DNA of 64,000 bases from Gymnothorax reevesii. Taxonomy: Eukaryota; Chordata; Actinopteri; Anguilliformes; Muraenidae. Position 1 is the first letter of the stretch. The number at the start of each line of letters is the position of its first letter. The notes below the pieces were generated by a model. The model had not been told where the DNA came from. It searched no databases and saw only the letters and a program-made list of their open reading frames with translations. Position numbers and translations under genes: made by a program. Where the stretch lies: NCBI GenBank assembly GCA_029721435.1, contig CM056581.1, positions 73,828,712-73,892,711 on the forward strand, read 5' to 3'. Shown one piece after another: positions 45,201 through 48,655 of this stretch.

Positions 45201-46918
45201 AAACAATTTACCAGTAGGTGCAGTAGATTCTCAGAAAACCAACAAGACCCAGTATTCATGATATGCATGCTCTTTAGGCTGTGCAATTGGGCAATTAGTT
45301 GAAAGGGGTGTGTTCAAAAAAATAGCAGTGTGGCATTCAATCAGTGAGGTCATCAATTTTGTGAAAAAACAGGTGTGAATCAGATGGCCTCTATTTAAGG
45401 ATGAAGCCAGCACTTGTTGAACATGCATTTCTCTTTGAAAGCCAGAGGAAAATGGGTCGTTCAAGACATTGTTCGGGAGAACAGCGTACTTTGATGAAAA
45501 AGTTGATTGGAGAGGGGAAAACTTAGAAAGAGGTGCAAAAAATTATAGGCTGTTCAGCTAAAATGATCTCCAATGCCTTAAAATGGAGAGCAAAACCAGA
45601 GACACGTGACAGAAAATGGAAGAAGACCATCAAAATGGATCGAAGAATAACCAGAATGGCAAAGGCTCGGCCAATGATCAGCTCCAGGATGATCAAAGAC
45701 AGTCTGGAGTTACCTGTAAGTACTGTGACAGTTATAAGACGTCTGTGTGAAGCTAATCTATGTACAAGAATACCCCTCAAAGTTTCTCTGTTAAAAAAAG
45801 GGTATGTGCAGAAGAGGTTACAATTTGCCAAAGAACACATTAACTGGCCTAAAGAGAAATGGAGGAACATGTTTTGGACTGATGAGAGTAAAATTGATCT
45901 TTTTGGGTCCAAGGGCCGCAGACAGTTTGTGACGACCCCCAAACTCTGAATTCAAGCCACAGTAAACAGTGAAGACAGTGAAGCATGGTGGTGCAAGCAT
46001 CATGATATGGGCATGTTTCTCCTACTATGGTGTTGGGCCTATTTATCGCATTCCAGGGATCATGGATCAGTTTGCATATGTCAAAATACTTGAAGAGGTC
46101 ATGTTGCCTTATGCTGAAGAGGACATGCCCCTGAAATGGGTGTTTCAACAAGACAATGACCCCAAACACACTAGTAAACGAGCAAAATCTTGGTTCCAAA
46201 CCAACAAAATTAATGTTATGGAGTGGCCAGCCTAATCCCCGGACCTTAATTCAATCGAGAACTTGTGGGGTGACATCAAAAATGCTGTTTCTGAAGCAAA
46301 ACCAAGAAATGTAAATTAATTGAGGAATGTTGTTTAAGAATCTTGGAGAGGAATAACAGCTGAAAGGTGCCACAAGTTGGTTGACTCCATGCCACACAGA
46401 TGTGAAGCAGTTATAAAAAACTGTGGTCATACAACTAAATATTAGTTTAGTGATTCATAGGATTGCTATATCCTAGAAACAAAAAAGTTTGTACAAAATA
46501 ATTTTGAGTTTGTAAAGTCATCGGCAGACACTGCTATTTTTTTTAACACACCCCTTTCAACTAATTGCCCAATTGCACAGCCTTAAGAGCATGAATATCA
46601 TGAATGCTGGGTCTGGTTGGTTTTCTGAGAATCTACAGCACCTACTGGTAAATTGTTTGCCATGTAGCAATAAAAAATCTACTAAAAACCTGTATTAATC
46701 TGGTTAGTCACATTGGGCTGCTATTATTTTGAACACTACAGTATGTGCAAACAATATGTCAATTTAATCCATTCTCTGGGTATGTGTGTACATTACTGGT
46801 GTGGGTTGTTAACCCATCCCTTATTTTGCTCTGTTTCATACAGGAGCAGATGAGTGACAATGAAGCAAGGAAAAATGACCAGGACGAGGAAGAGGGGATC
46901 ATGGATGACTCCGACTGA
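138..46918 (+). CDS. fancd2: fancd2, C-terminal third (14-exon spliced gene model)
   Basis: FANCD2 is the nuclear scaffold protein that is mono-ubiquitinated with FANCI by the Fanconi core complex and acts in DNA interstrand crosslink repair and fork protection. Fourteen + strand exons (138-266, 1043-1161, 1273-1383, 3396-3523, 3699-3798, 3915-4037, 24673-24766, 25235-25306, 31000-31038, 31365-31439, 31953-32027, 32215-32361, 44157-44255, 46844-46918) total 1386 nt and join in a consistent phase to 462 codons with one terminal TGA. Recognisable family blocks include [37 protein letters not shown] and [13 protein letters not shown], followed by an Asp/Glu-rich tail ending DDSD, as in vertebrate FANCD2. 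The ubiquitinated lysine and the FANCI interface lie in the N-terminal part, outside this window. Introns range from about 110 bp to 20.6 kb, and the long ones are filled with transposons. Identity rests on remembered family sequence, not on an alignment. Confidence 0.93.
576..782. mobile_element. Palindromic MITE, possibly hAT-type
   Basis: The ends are inverted copies: GGTGTCCAATCTTACCC near 581 and its degenerate complement before 780. The interior is also palindromic (CACCTGATTC near 646 against GAATCAGGTG near 702). Flanking octamers GGGCTAAG (568-575) and GGGGTAAG (783-790) differ by one base and may be an 8-bp target duplication, which would fit hAT. The superfamily assignment is tentative. 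Confidence 0.6.
911..1040. repeat. Compound microsatellite (GT)n(GTTT)n
   Basis: About 17 GT units are followed by about 23 GTTT units. The tract ends in TGTGTAG, the splice acceptor of the next fancd2 exon. Open frames across it are repeat artefacts. Confidence 0.97.
1043..1161 (+). CDS. fancd2: fancd2 exon after the GTTT microsatellite
   Basis: The exon reads [16 protein letters not shown] and ends SIFNW, with the Trp codon split across the junction (two bases here). The donor gtgagt is strong. The acceptor TAG sits directly at the end of a long (GT)n(GTTT)n tract that serves as its pyrimidine-type region. Confidence 0.92.
1273..1383 (+). CDS. fancd2: fancd2 exon
   Basis: The exon completes the split Trp and reads [19 protein letters not shown] to LDQLV. 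To stay open with the next exon it must end ..GTAAG before gtctga. A better-looking donor, gtaagg, begins five bases earlier but would lead straight into a TGA in the next exon. Confidence 0.9.
1506..1618. mobile_element. Small MITE with GCTTTCACAC termini
   Basis: The left end, CGCTTTCACACTGGG (from 1510), is inverted at the right end as CCGGTGTGAAAGCAG (to about 1614). The length is about 113 bp with no coding capacity. Target duplication and superfamily are unclear. Confidence 0.55.
2618..3112 (+). mobile_element. tRNA-derived SINE with 17-bp target duplication
   Basis: The 5' end is tRNA-like, with an A-box-like TAGCTCACTCGG (2629-2640) and a consensus B box GGTTCGAACCC about 40 bases later. 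The body is about 495 bp and ends in an A-rich AAATAAATAAATAAA tail. Identical 17-bp flanks, AAATTAAATTACAATCC at 2601-2617 and 3113-3129, are the target duplication. The intact duplication shows retroposition by a LINE and suggests a fairly young copy. I cannot name the SINE family. Confidence 0.88.
3396..3523 (+). CDS. fancd2: fancd2 exon
   Basis: The acceptor is ggcacag and the donor gtgagc. The exon reads [20 protein letters not shown] to TYREEI, a leucine-rich helical stretch typical of the FANCD2 solenoid. It enters with the last base of a split Ser codon and leaves with one base of the following Gly codon. Confidence 0.9.
3699..3798 (+). CDS. fancd2: fancd2 exon
   Basis: The acceptor is atctcag and the donor gtaccc. 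The exon reads [20 protein letters not shown] to TLQSLF. Both junctions split codons (Gly on entry, Ser/Arg on exit) and match the neighbouring exons. Confidence 0.9.
3915..4037 (+). CDS. fancd2: fancd2 exon before the 20.6 kb intron
   Basis: The acceptor is tccacag and the donor gtagct. The exon reads [20 protein letters not shown] and ends TFPTLTR, a clearly FANCD2-like block. It is followed by the largest intron in the window, 4038-24672. Confidence 0.93.
4038..5089. other. Intron stretch without recognised element
   Basis: No gene or transposon end is recognised. A run of short direct and inverted GGCGA/TCGCC motifs occurs near 4160-4330. The short open frame at 4602-4793 has no recognisable domain. 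Confidence 0.5.
5447..5690 (+). mobile_element. 5'-truncated LINE (L1-like) 3' end inside the Tc1-like element
   Basis: About 244 bp ending in a pure A run is flanked by a 20-bp direct repeat (5427-5446 and 5691-5710, starting AAATGCTCAGTCATT, one mismatch). This is the signature of target-primed reverse transcription with severe 5' truncation. The sequence just before the tail includes ATTAATAAAGTTGTCCTCC-like 3' UTR. The L1 assignment is inferred from the poly(A) tail. Confidence 0.8.
5717..6667 (+). pseudogene. Tc1-like transposase, inactivated
   Basis: The frame begins [18 protein letters not shown] with a helix-turn-helix ([20 protein letters not shown]), followed by LWSDESTF (first catalytic Asp), GCISAQGMG, and [11 protein letters not shown] with the final Glu. 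The second catalytic position reads [11 protein letters not shown], with Glu where the family has Asp. Stop codons and at least one frame change interrupt the N-terminal half; the longest open piece is 6290-6667. The copy cannot encode an active enzyme. Confidence 0.9.
6787..9136. other. Intron stretch with few recognisable features
   Basis: The stretch is AT-rich with a T run at 7398-7416. Near 8888-8920 a (GTAC)n tract is followed by a block beginning GATATCTCAAGAACGAACTG that looks like part of a dispersed repeat, but I cannot assign it. No gene is seen. Confidence 0.5.
9137..9577 (+). repeat. BEL/Pao 5' LTR
   Basis: The LTR begins TGTAGGAGCC and is about 441 bp. It contains CCAATAAACCGG, a plausible polyadenylation signal, near 9449. 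Its terminal CA is mutated to AA by comparison with the 3' LTR. The two LTRs are very similar, with scattered substitutions and short indels. Confidence 0.92.
10025..12110 (+). pseudogene. BEL/Pao gag, broken
   Basis: Gag starts [16 protein letters not shown] at 10025. A charged coiled-coil-like region ([16 protein letters not shown] type) follows, then a capsid-like segment with [16 protein letters not shown] near 11190, and Cys-rich zinc knuckles ([14 protein letters not shown] and [14 protein letters not shown]) near 11875-12020. The frame changes around 10520-10640 and there is a TGA at 11475-11477, so gag is a pseudogene. The end at 12110 is about 75 bp before the Kolobok-like insertion. 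Confidence 0.88.
12392..12476. repeat. Long hairpin inside the Kolobok-like element
   Basis: Two ~33-base arms, beginning TATCGAGGGCTGACTGCAAT and ending with its near-perfect complement, surround a short loop. The same hairpin occurs at 42797-42880 in the second copy. Confidence 0.9.
15890..16290. repeat. Duplicated ~150-bp module with TGACCTTTGACCT motifs
   Basis: Two diverged copies of one module are arranged head to tail (about 15907-16055 and 16067-16210). Each has TGACCTT-type motifs, ATCATGG(T)-type blocks, a GGTACACGTGTG-type block and GAAGCGG. A CAGACGGACGGACGG run follows. The module resembles a dispersed repeat seen in many animals; I cannot name it. Confidence 0.75.
16717..16736. 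repeat. Poly(C) tract
   Basis: About 19 consecutive C residues lie within the Kolobok-like element. Length may vary or be an assembly artefact. Confidence 0.95.
17047..17216. repeat. Hairpin with ~65-base arms
   Basis: CATGTTTACGTGGTTTCAGT (17046-17065) is complemented by ACTGAAACCACGTAAACAT ending near 17217. Nested smaller palindromes occur around AAAGCCGG. One arm and part of the other are retained at 41668-41770. Confidence 0.85.
17221..17505. mobile_element. Tc1/mariner-type terminal fragment
   Basis: The sequence begins CACTCAACAAAAATATAAAC after a TA. It continues through CACCTCACAGGTGTG to AATAAAAGGCCACCCTGAAA, a widely dispersed Tc1-family end. No second terminus or transposase is present. 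Confidence 0.65.
18218..18238. repeat. Poly(T) tract
   Basis: A run of about 20 T residues lies inside the Kolobok-like element. Confidence 0.95.
18609..22536 (+). pseudogene. BEL/Pao pol (protease, RT, RNase H, integrase), broken
   Basis: Just after the Kolobok-like insertion, [18 protein letters not shown] sequence marks the Pao protease (DUF1758 type). RT carries [18 protein letters not shown] and the catalytic [10 protein letters not shown] (near 19840). RNase H shows [10 protein letters not shown] and [12 protein letters not shown] (20500-20650). Integrase shows the HHCC region (near 21400), [15 protein letters not shown] and [12 protein letters not shown] for the D,D,E triad, then a C-terminal domain (DUF5641-like) to about 22536. 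The longest open piece is 21685-22248. At least five frame changes or stops separate the domains. Confidence 0.9.
22759..23197 (+). repeat. BEL/Pao 3' LTR
   Basis: The LTR begins TGTAAGAGCC and ends TCTCTACA. It aligns end to end with 9137-9577. A CCAATAAACCGG motif is present near 23070. Confidence 0.92.
23198..24671. other. fancd2: Intron 3' portion without recognised element
   Basis: The stretch is AT-rich and contains many GCTAGC/TAGCTA motifs (23370-23820), but no transposon ends or coding domains are recognised. The fancd2 acceptor follows at 24671-24672. Confidence 0.6.
24673..24766 (+). CDS. fancd2: fancd2 exon
   Basis: The acceptor is ttttcag and the donor gtgact. The exon reads [20 protein letters not shown] and then [11 protein letters not shown]. 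It completes the split Arg codon from the exon 20.6 kb upstream, which confirms continuity across the transposon-filled intron. Confidence 0.95.
25235..25306 (+). CDS. fancd2: fancd2 exon
   Basis: The exon has 24 codons in phase 0/0, with acceptor gtccag and donor gtaagc. It reads [20 protein letters not shown] to SLVK, matching the family block around AVRDF. Confidence 0.94.
25352..25408. repeat. (CT)n/(CGCT)n microsatellite
   Basis: A CTCTCT run with interspersed CGCT units lies just after a fancd2 donor. The open frame on the minus strand (Arg/Glu/Ser) is an artefact. Confidence 0.95.
26781..27316. mobile_element. Palindromic MITE, ends ATGCCAAGTCTCACGCAT
   Basis: The left end ATGCCAAGTCTCACGCATTA and the right end AATGCGTGAGACTTGGCAT are inverted repeats. 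The interior carries a second palindrome centred near 27065 (CATGAAA...TTTCATG). A diverged copy in opposite orientation lies at 60640-61060. No coding capacity is visible and the superfamily is unknown. Confidence 0.75.
28080..29085. repeat. 27-bp G-rich minisatellite (~37 units)
   Basis: Tandem units follow the pattern GTGTCTGGAGGGTGTGGTTG plus a GAGAGAT-type end. Variants have GGTTGC or GGTTTC instead of GGTTGG. Because 27 is a multiple of 3 and few units contain stops, long open frames arise on both strands; these are not genes. The array resumes at 30880-30935 after an LTR cluster. Confidence 0.96.
29448..29669. mobile_element. Tc1/mariner-type MITE, 64-bp inverted repeats
   Basis: The ends CTCTTCCAAAAAAGAAAC and their complement are flanked by TA (29446-29447 and 29670-29671). 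The arms extend about 64 bp. An internal extra copy of the end motif occurs near 29538, suggesting rearrangement. Confidence 0.9.
29680..30165 (-). mobile_element. Solo LTR of the Gmr1-like family
   Basis: The LTR begins TGTCATGATCCCAATTTG on the + strand and ends TTTTCACATTAC. It is colinear with 34658-35140 and includes the CAGTCCCTTGAGATGGG block. It lies inside another LTR in opposite orientation, and flanking TA-rich sequence hides any target duplication. Confidence 0.88.
30166..30257. repeat. (TA)n microsatellite
   Basis: About 45 TA units lie at the junction between two LTR segments. Confidence 0.97.
30372..30875 (-). mobile_element. Solo LTR of the Gmr1-like family with GGTT duplication
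   Basis: The LTR begins TGTTATGGCCCCAATTTG and ends TTCACATTACA, aligning with the LTRs of the full element. Flanking GGTT at 30368-30371 and 30876-30879 is a 4-bp target duplication inside minisatellite sequence. Confidence 0.92.
30880..30935. repeat. Continuation of the 27-bp minisatellite
   Basis: About two units resume directly after the solo LTR, showing that the LTR cluster interrupted the array. Confidence 0.9.
31000..31038 (+). CDS. fancd2: fancd2 micro-exon (39 nt)
   Basis: A 13-codon exon, [13 protein letters not shown], has acceptor cccacag and donor gtcagc. It lies just downstream of the interrupted minisatellite and LTR cluster in the preceding 5.7 kb intron. Confidence 0.92.
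31365..31439 (+). CDS. fancd2: fancd2 exon
   Basis: The exon has 25 codons, [20 protein letters not shown] then FKKHK, with acceptor ttggcag and donor gtaggc. It is among the most conserved FANCD2 C-terminal blocks. Confidence 0.96.
31953..32027 (+). CDS. fancd2: fancd2 exon
   Basis: The exon has 25 codons, [20 protein letters not shown] then CGHSK, with acceptor ttttcag and donor gtatct. It is in phase 0 at both ends. Confidence 0.96.
32215..32361 (+). CDS. fancd2: fancd2 exon
   Basis: The exon has 49 codons, from [20 protein letters not shown] to [14 protein letters not shown], with acceptor gttgcag and donor gtacgg. An 11.8 kb intron follows. Confidence 0.96.
33531..33784. repeat. Inverted repeat inside the Harbinger-like element
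   Basis: ATCGTCGGCCTGCTGATAAA (33533) and its complement (to about 33783) form ~30-base arms separated by about 190 bp. Confidence 0.8.
34658..35140 (-). repeat. Gmr1-like 3' LTR
   Basis: The length is 483 bp, nearly identical to 40124-40613. The adjacent CCTCCATTCC at 35141 is, on the minus strand, a purine-rich tract preceding the LTR, as expected for plus-strand priming. Confidence 0.94.
35351..36766 (-). pseudogene. Gmr1-like reverse transcriptase and RNase H
   Basis: RT motifs in order are [45 protein letters not shown] and [11 protein letters not shown] with the catalytic YIDD. The tether [14 protein letters not shown] follows, then RNase H with [28 protein letters not shown] and [10 protein letters not shown]. 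The true RT frame starts near 36640, after the integrase; the N-terminal ~45 codons of this open frame are out-of-frame overlap. A TAA at 35351-35353 cuts the last ~25 codons, which continue to about 35280. Confidence 0.92.
36624..37622 (-). pseudogene. Gmr1-like integrase core and C-terminus
   Basis: The frame opens [20 protein letters not shown] with the first catalytic Asp. It continues to [14 protein letters not shown] (second Asp) and [14 protein letters not shown] (Glu). A basic C-terminal part with [19 protein letters not shown] and [16 protein letters not shown] (GPY/F module) follows, then [15 protein letters not shown]. It is in the same frame as the preceding gag-protease ORF. It ends by frame change near 36630, just before RT. 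Confidence 0.92.
37716..39548 (-). pseudogene. Gmr1-like gag-protease and start of integrase
   Basis: A 610-codon open frame. Residues ~20-190 form a capsid-like region ([28 protein letters not shown]). A CCHC knuckle [14 protein letters not shown] lies near residue 245. The retropepsin motif [11 protein letters not shown] is near residue 335. The end, [18 protein letters not shown], is the integrase zinc-binding (H2C2) region. A TGA at 37716-37718 replaces a conserved position right after HFF, and the same frame continues into the integrase core. The TGA lies inside integrase rather than at a gag-pol border, so it is read as a mutation. Confidence 0.9.
39784..40041 (-). pseudogene. Gmr1-like gag N-terminus, frameshifted
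   Basis: An open frame, [18 protein letters not shown] onward, runs as a charged helical region starting just inside the 5' LTR. A one-base frame change near 39855 separates it from the Glu/Lys/Arg-rich repeats that follow (REEKEKQ-type heptads, 39550-39780). Those repeats contain a TAA at 39735-39737. Confidence 0.75.
40124..40613 (-). repeat. Gmr1-like 5' LTR
   Basis: The LTR reads TGTTATGGCCCC to TTCACATTACA on the + strand, so it begins TGTAATGTGAA in element orientation. The length is 490 bp. CAGCAACAGCAACAGCAAGG gives it one or two more CAACAG units than its partner. Confidence 0.94.
40868..41004. repeat. Hairpin in the right part of the Harbinger-like element
   Basis: GCAGGTTGTTTCCAAATAAG (40868) pairs with its near-complement ending GGAAACAACCTGC (41003). 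The arms are about 46 bases with an AT-rich loop. Confidence 0.88.
42797..42880. repeat. Hairpin, second copy
   Basis: The arms are the same as at 12392-12476, with only a few differences. Confidence 0.9.
42886..43362 (-). mobile_element. Solo LTR of the Gmr1-like family with CTGG duplication
   Basis: TGTTACGGCCCCAATTTG to TTCACATTACA aligns with the Gmr1-like LTRs. CTGG flanks both sides (42882-42885, 43363-43366). The homologous unoccupied sequence at 12380-12396 (complement GATATGCTGGCTTTC) has CTGG once. Confidence 0.94.
43649..43776. repeat. Hairpin with ~40-base arms
   Basis: GACTTAAGTTATTCGTGAAT (43649) is complemented by sequence ending ACTAATAACTAAAGTC (43776). The loop and the sequence near 43940-43975 repeat GTGAATATCACT-type motifs. 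It is probably part of a MITE. Confidence 0.75.
44157..44255 (+). CDS. fancd2: fancd2 exon, acidic tail
   Basis: The exon has 33 codons, beginning [17 protein letters not shown], rich in Glu, Asp and Gln. The acceptor is tcgtag and the donor gtactt. The low-complexity acidic tail is typical of the FANCD2 C-terminus and diverges quickly between species. Confidence 0.9.
45119..46741 (+). mobile_element. Tc1-like DNA transposon with ~200-bp inverted repeats
   Basis: TA at 45117-45118 and 46742-46743 flank an element beginning CAGTAGTGTTCAAAATAATA. Its complement lies at the right end (TATTATTTTGAACACTACAG). The inverted repeats extend about 200 bp and include GCCCAATTGCACAGCC-type sequence. The length is 1623 bp. 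Confidence 0.95.
45452..46320 (+). pseudogene. Tc1-like transposase, nearly complete but broken
   Basis: The frame starts [18 protein letters not shown] at 45452. It continues through the paired HTH domains, [12 protein letters not shown] (first Asp), [24 protein letters not shown] (second Asp) and [13 protein letters not shown] (Glu). The catalytic D,D,E residues are all retained. A TAG near 45523, a frame change near 45950 and a TAA at 46233 (just before the SPDLN motif) inactivate it. Confidence 0.92.
46844..46918 (+). CDS. fancd2: fancd2 last coding exon and stop
   Basis: The exon begins [17 protein letters not shown] and ends IMDDSD followed by TGA at 46916-46918. The acceptor is atacag. 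The DDSD ending resembles the end of other vertebrate FANCD2 proteins. Confidence 0.92.
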   Translation, partial: EQMSDNEARKNDQDEEEGIMDDSD

Positions 46919-47545
46919 AACAACTGGCGAAAGGCCCCTTCATCAGTGCCCTCAGTCATTGTCTATAACTGACTAATGTTGATGTTGTTTGAACCAAGTT
47001 TACAATTGTCCTTGTAACATTATTGCCATTCGCGGTCACAGAGAGATGGATCCTTCCCTGTTGATTCTGTGTGAATTAATTTGACAAAGAGATACTGAAG
47101 ATATTGACACAATGCTGTTCGTTTGTATCGAAAGTGTACTGTGAGAGATGAGAAAATTACCAGATAAGAGCTCCTCATTCACTTGCAGCATGTCTCCTTC
47201 ATTTGGCTTGGAAAAAAGGAAATCATTACGAATGTATTGTTTCCATTTTTTCTTACTGGAAAAAATGCTTTCTTTGAGGAGTTTATATATACTTTCTACA
47301 TCCACTTTCTGCACCTTTAAGCGGTTGATTTTTTACTGTTTATTGTTTTTATTTTACACTACTCGCAAATAATTATTAATGCCGTACTCCGATTGTCTCT
47401 CCCATTTTCCCCTTGAGGTTGTCCAATGATGTGCAGTTTGTTTTATACATCTGTATGTTTTTTTGGTAAATCTTGATGATATTGTATTGAAATAATGATT
47501 TGTGTTTTTGACATGTAATAATAAAAGTGCTCGATGCTGCTTCAT
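46919..47545 (+). terminator. fancd2: fancd2 3' UTR and polyadenylation signal
   Basis: No coding sequence follows the stop codon. An AATAAA hexamer at 47520-47525, followed by a GT/T-rich stretch, is the best polyadenylation signal. A second AATAAA near 47885 and one near 47895 are possible distal sites. The exact cleavage site cannot be read from sequence alone. Confidence 0.65.
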
Positions 47546-48397
47546 TTTATTTTAAATCTTTACATCTGTGAACTATTGCTAACCGTTTTTTTTCCTACTG
47601 TATGTCTTCGGCATACAGTCACAGAAGCCTGCAGTTCGTGGTCCCTGGGGATCAGAGGGGGACGGGGGACACTTAAAATTGAATTTCTTAATTTGGTGCT
47701 TCTTCTGTTGCTACATTCAAAGATTGCCTTAATGTGCGAATGTGAGCGCAATTGATTTGTTCAGTTAATTTTATCGAACGGTGAGTGAATCCGACCGTTA
47801 TTGACTCGAATAATTTCACAGGCATTAAGTGCAATTCTCATGTGTCGACCTTATGCTGTACCTTTCATTTAGGCGTATAATGTGGAATAAACCAAATAAA
47901 CAGTGGTCATATGTTCCCGCCCCATTTTTGTTGGTCTAATCTAATTCGCCAGTGCCAGTTGAAATGAGTGCGCAAGAATATTTAATTATTCTGGGGAAGA
48001 AAAAAAACCTTTTAATTTTTTTAAGATCTAGATTTTGTTATATGGTCAAAATATTTTAACATTTGAATCATCCTTACGACTTAACTATTTCGAGCAAGCG
48101 TACTTGAACAAAGCTACCCCAGATAGAAACCAATTGGTCGCGTCCAGGAAGCTGTATCGTATATTTCAGTATACTGGGAAATGGTAGCGAATGTATCCGG
48201 GCTGTTGATAATGCAATGTCCTACGAAGTGACATCTAGCATCGCACTAGGATCTTTACTTCTATCCCGATCCGATTGAATCAGGCAAAATTCAGGTTATA
48301 ACTTAAGCAAGCCAGTGGCACTAATTTGACAGTATTGCAGGAGAGCGTTGCCAGTCCGAATTCCTGAGTCCGCTTGCGTTCAGCTGACCAAGTTGCT
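47546..48397 (+). promoter_or_regulatory. fancd2-tex264 intergenic region, presumed tex264 promoter and 5' UTR
   Basis: About 0.85 kb separates the fancd2 polyadenylation signal from the tex264 start codon. The promoter must lie here or further upstream. I see no TATA box at a convincing distance; the last ~150 bases are moderately CpG-containing. There is no recognisable transposon in this interval. Confidence 0.4.
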
Positions 48398-48655
48398 ATG
48401 TCCGACTTTGTGATATTGGTTTCGATAGTTTTGCTACTTTTGATTCTTCTTGTGACCATTATTGGGTTCTTATTGTACTCGGGACTGCTGTCCGAAGTGC
48501 ACATCCGGACTGGGTCTCCTCCAATCAAGAATATAACAATTGCGTACAAATTCAGAGAGGGACCCTACAAAGAATGCGGATCAATCTTCTCCGAAAGTTG
48601 CAGTATTGGACCGAAGCTTCGCTGCATTGGAGTGTATTATAGTGATCCTAACACG
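48398..48655 (+). CDS. tex264: tex264 first coding exon (ER-phagy receptor N-terminus)
   Basis: The exon encodes 86 residues from ATG at 48398 to a gtgagt donor at 48656. It begins MSDFVILVSIVLLLLILL, a single hydrophobic segment (about residues 4-28) that anchors TEX264 in the ER membrane, then YSGLLSEV. The block SPPIKNITIAYKFREGPYKE and the run SCSIGPKLRCIGVYYSDPN start the cytosolic GyrI-like domain. TEX264 is known as a reticulophagy receptor with an LC3-interacting motif near its C-terminus, which is not in this window. An in-frame TTG 24 bases upstream is not needed, because the ATG start gives the usual family N-terminus. No second exon was found downstream, so the first coding intron appears to exceed 15 kb or runs past the window. 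Confidence 0.9.

Larger units (their letters stand above)
44256..46843. other. fancd2: Last fancd2 intron
   Basis: It contains one Tc1-like element (45119-46741). The first 860 bp show no recognised element, and the short open frames there have no domains. Confidence 0.85.

Noticed and set aside
48374..48397. Upstream start for tex264
   Set aside because: The upstream codon is TTG. The ATG at 48398 gives the expected TEX264 N-terminus.
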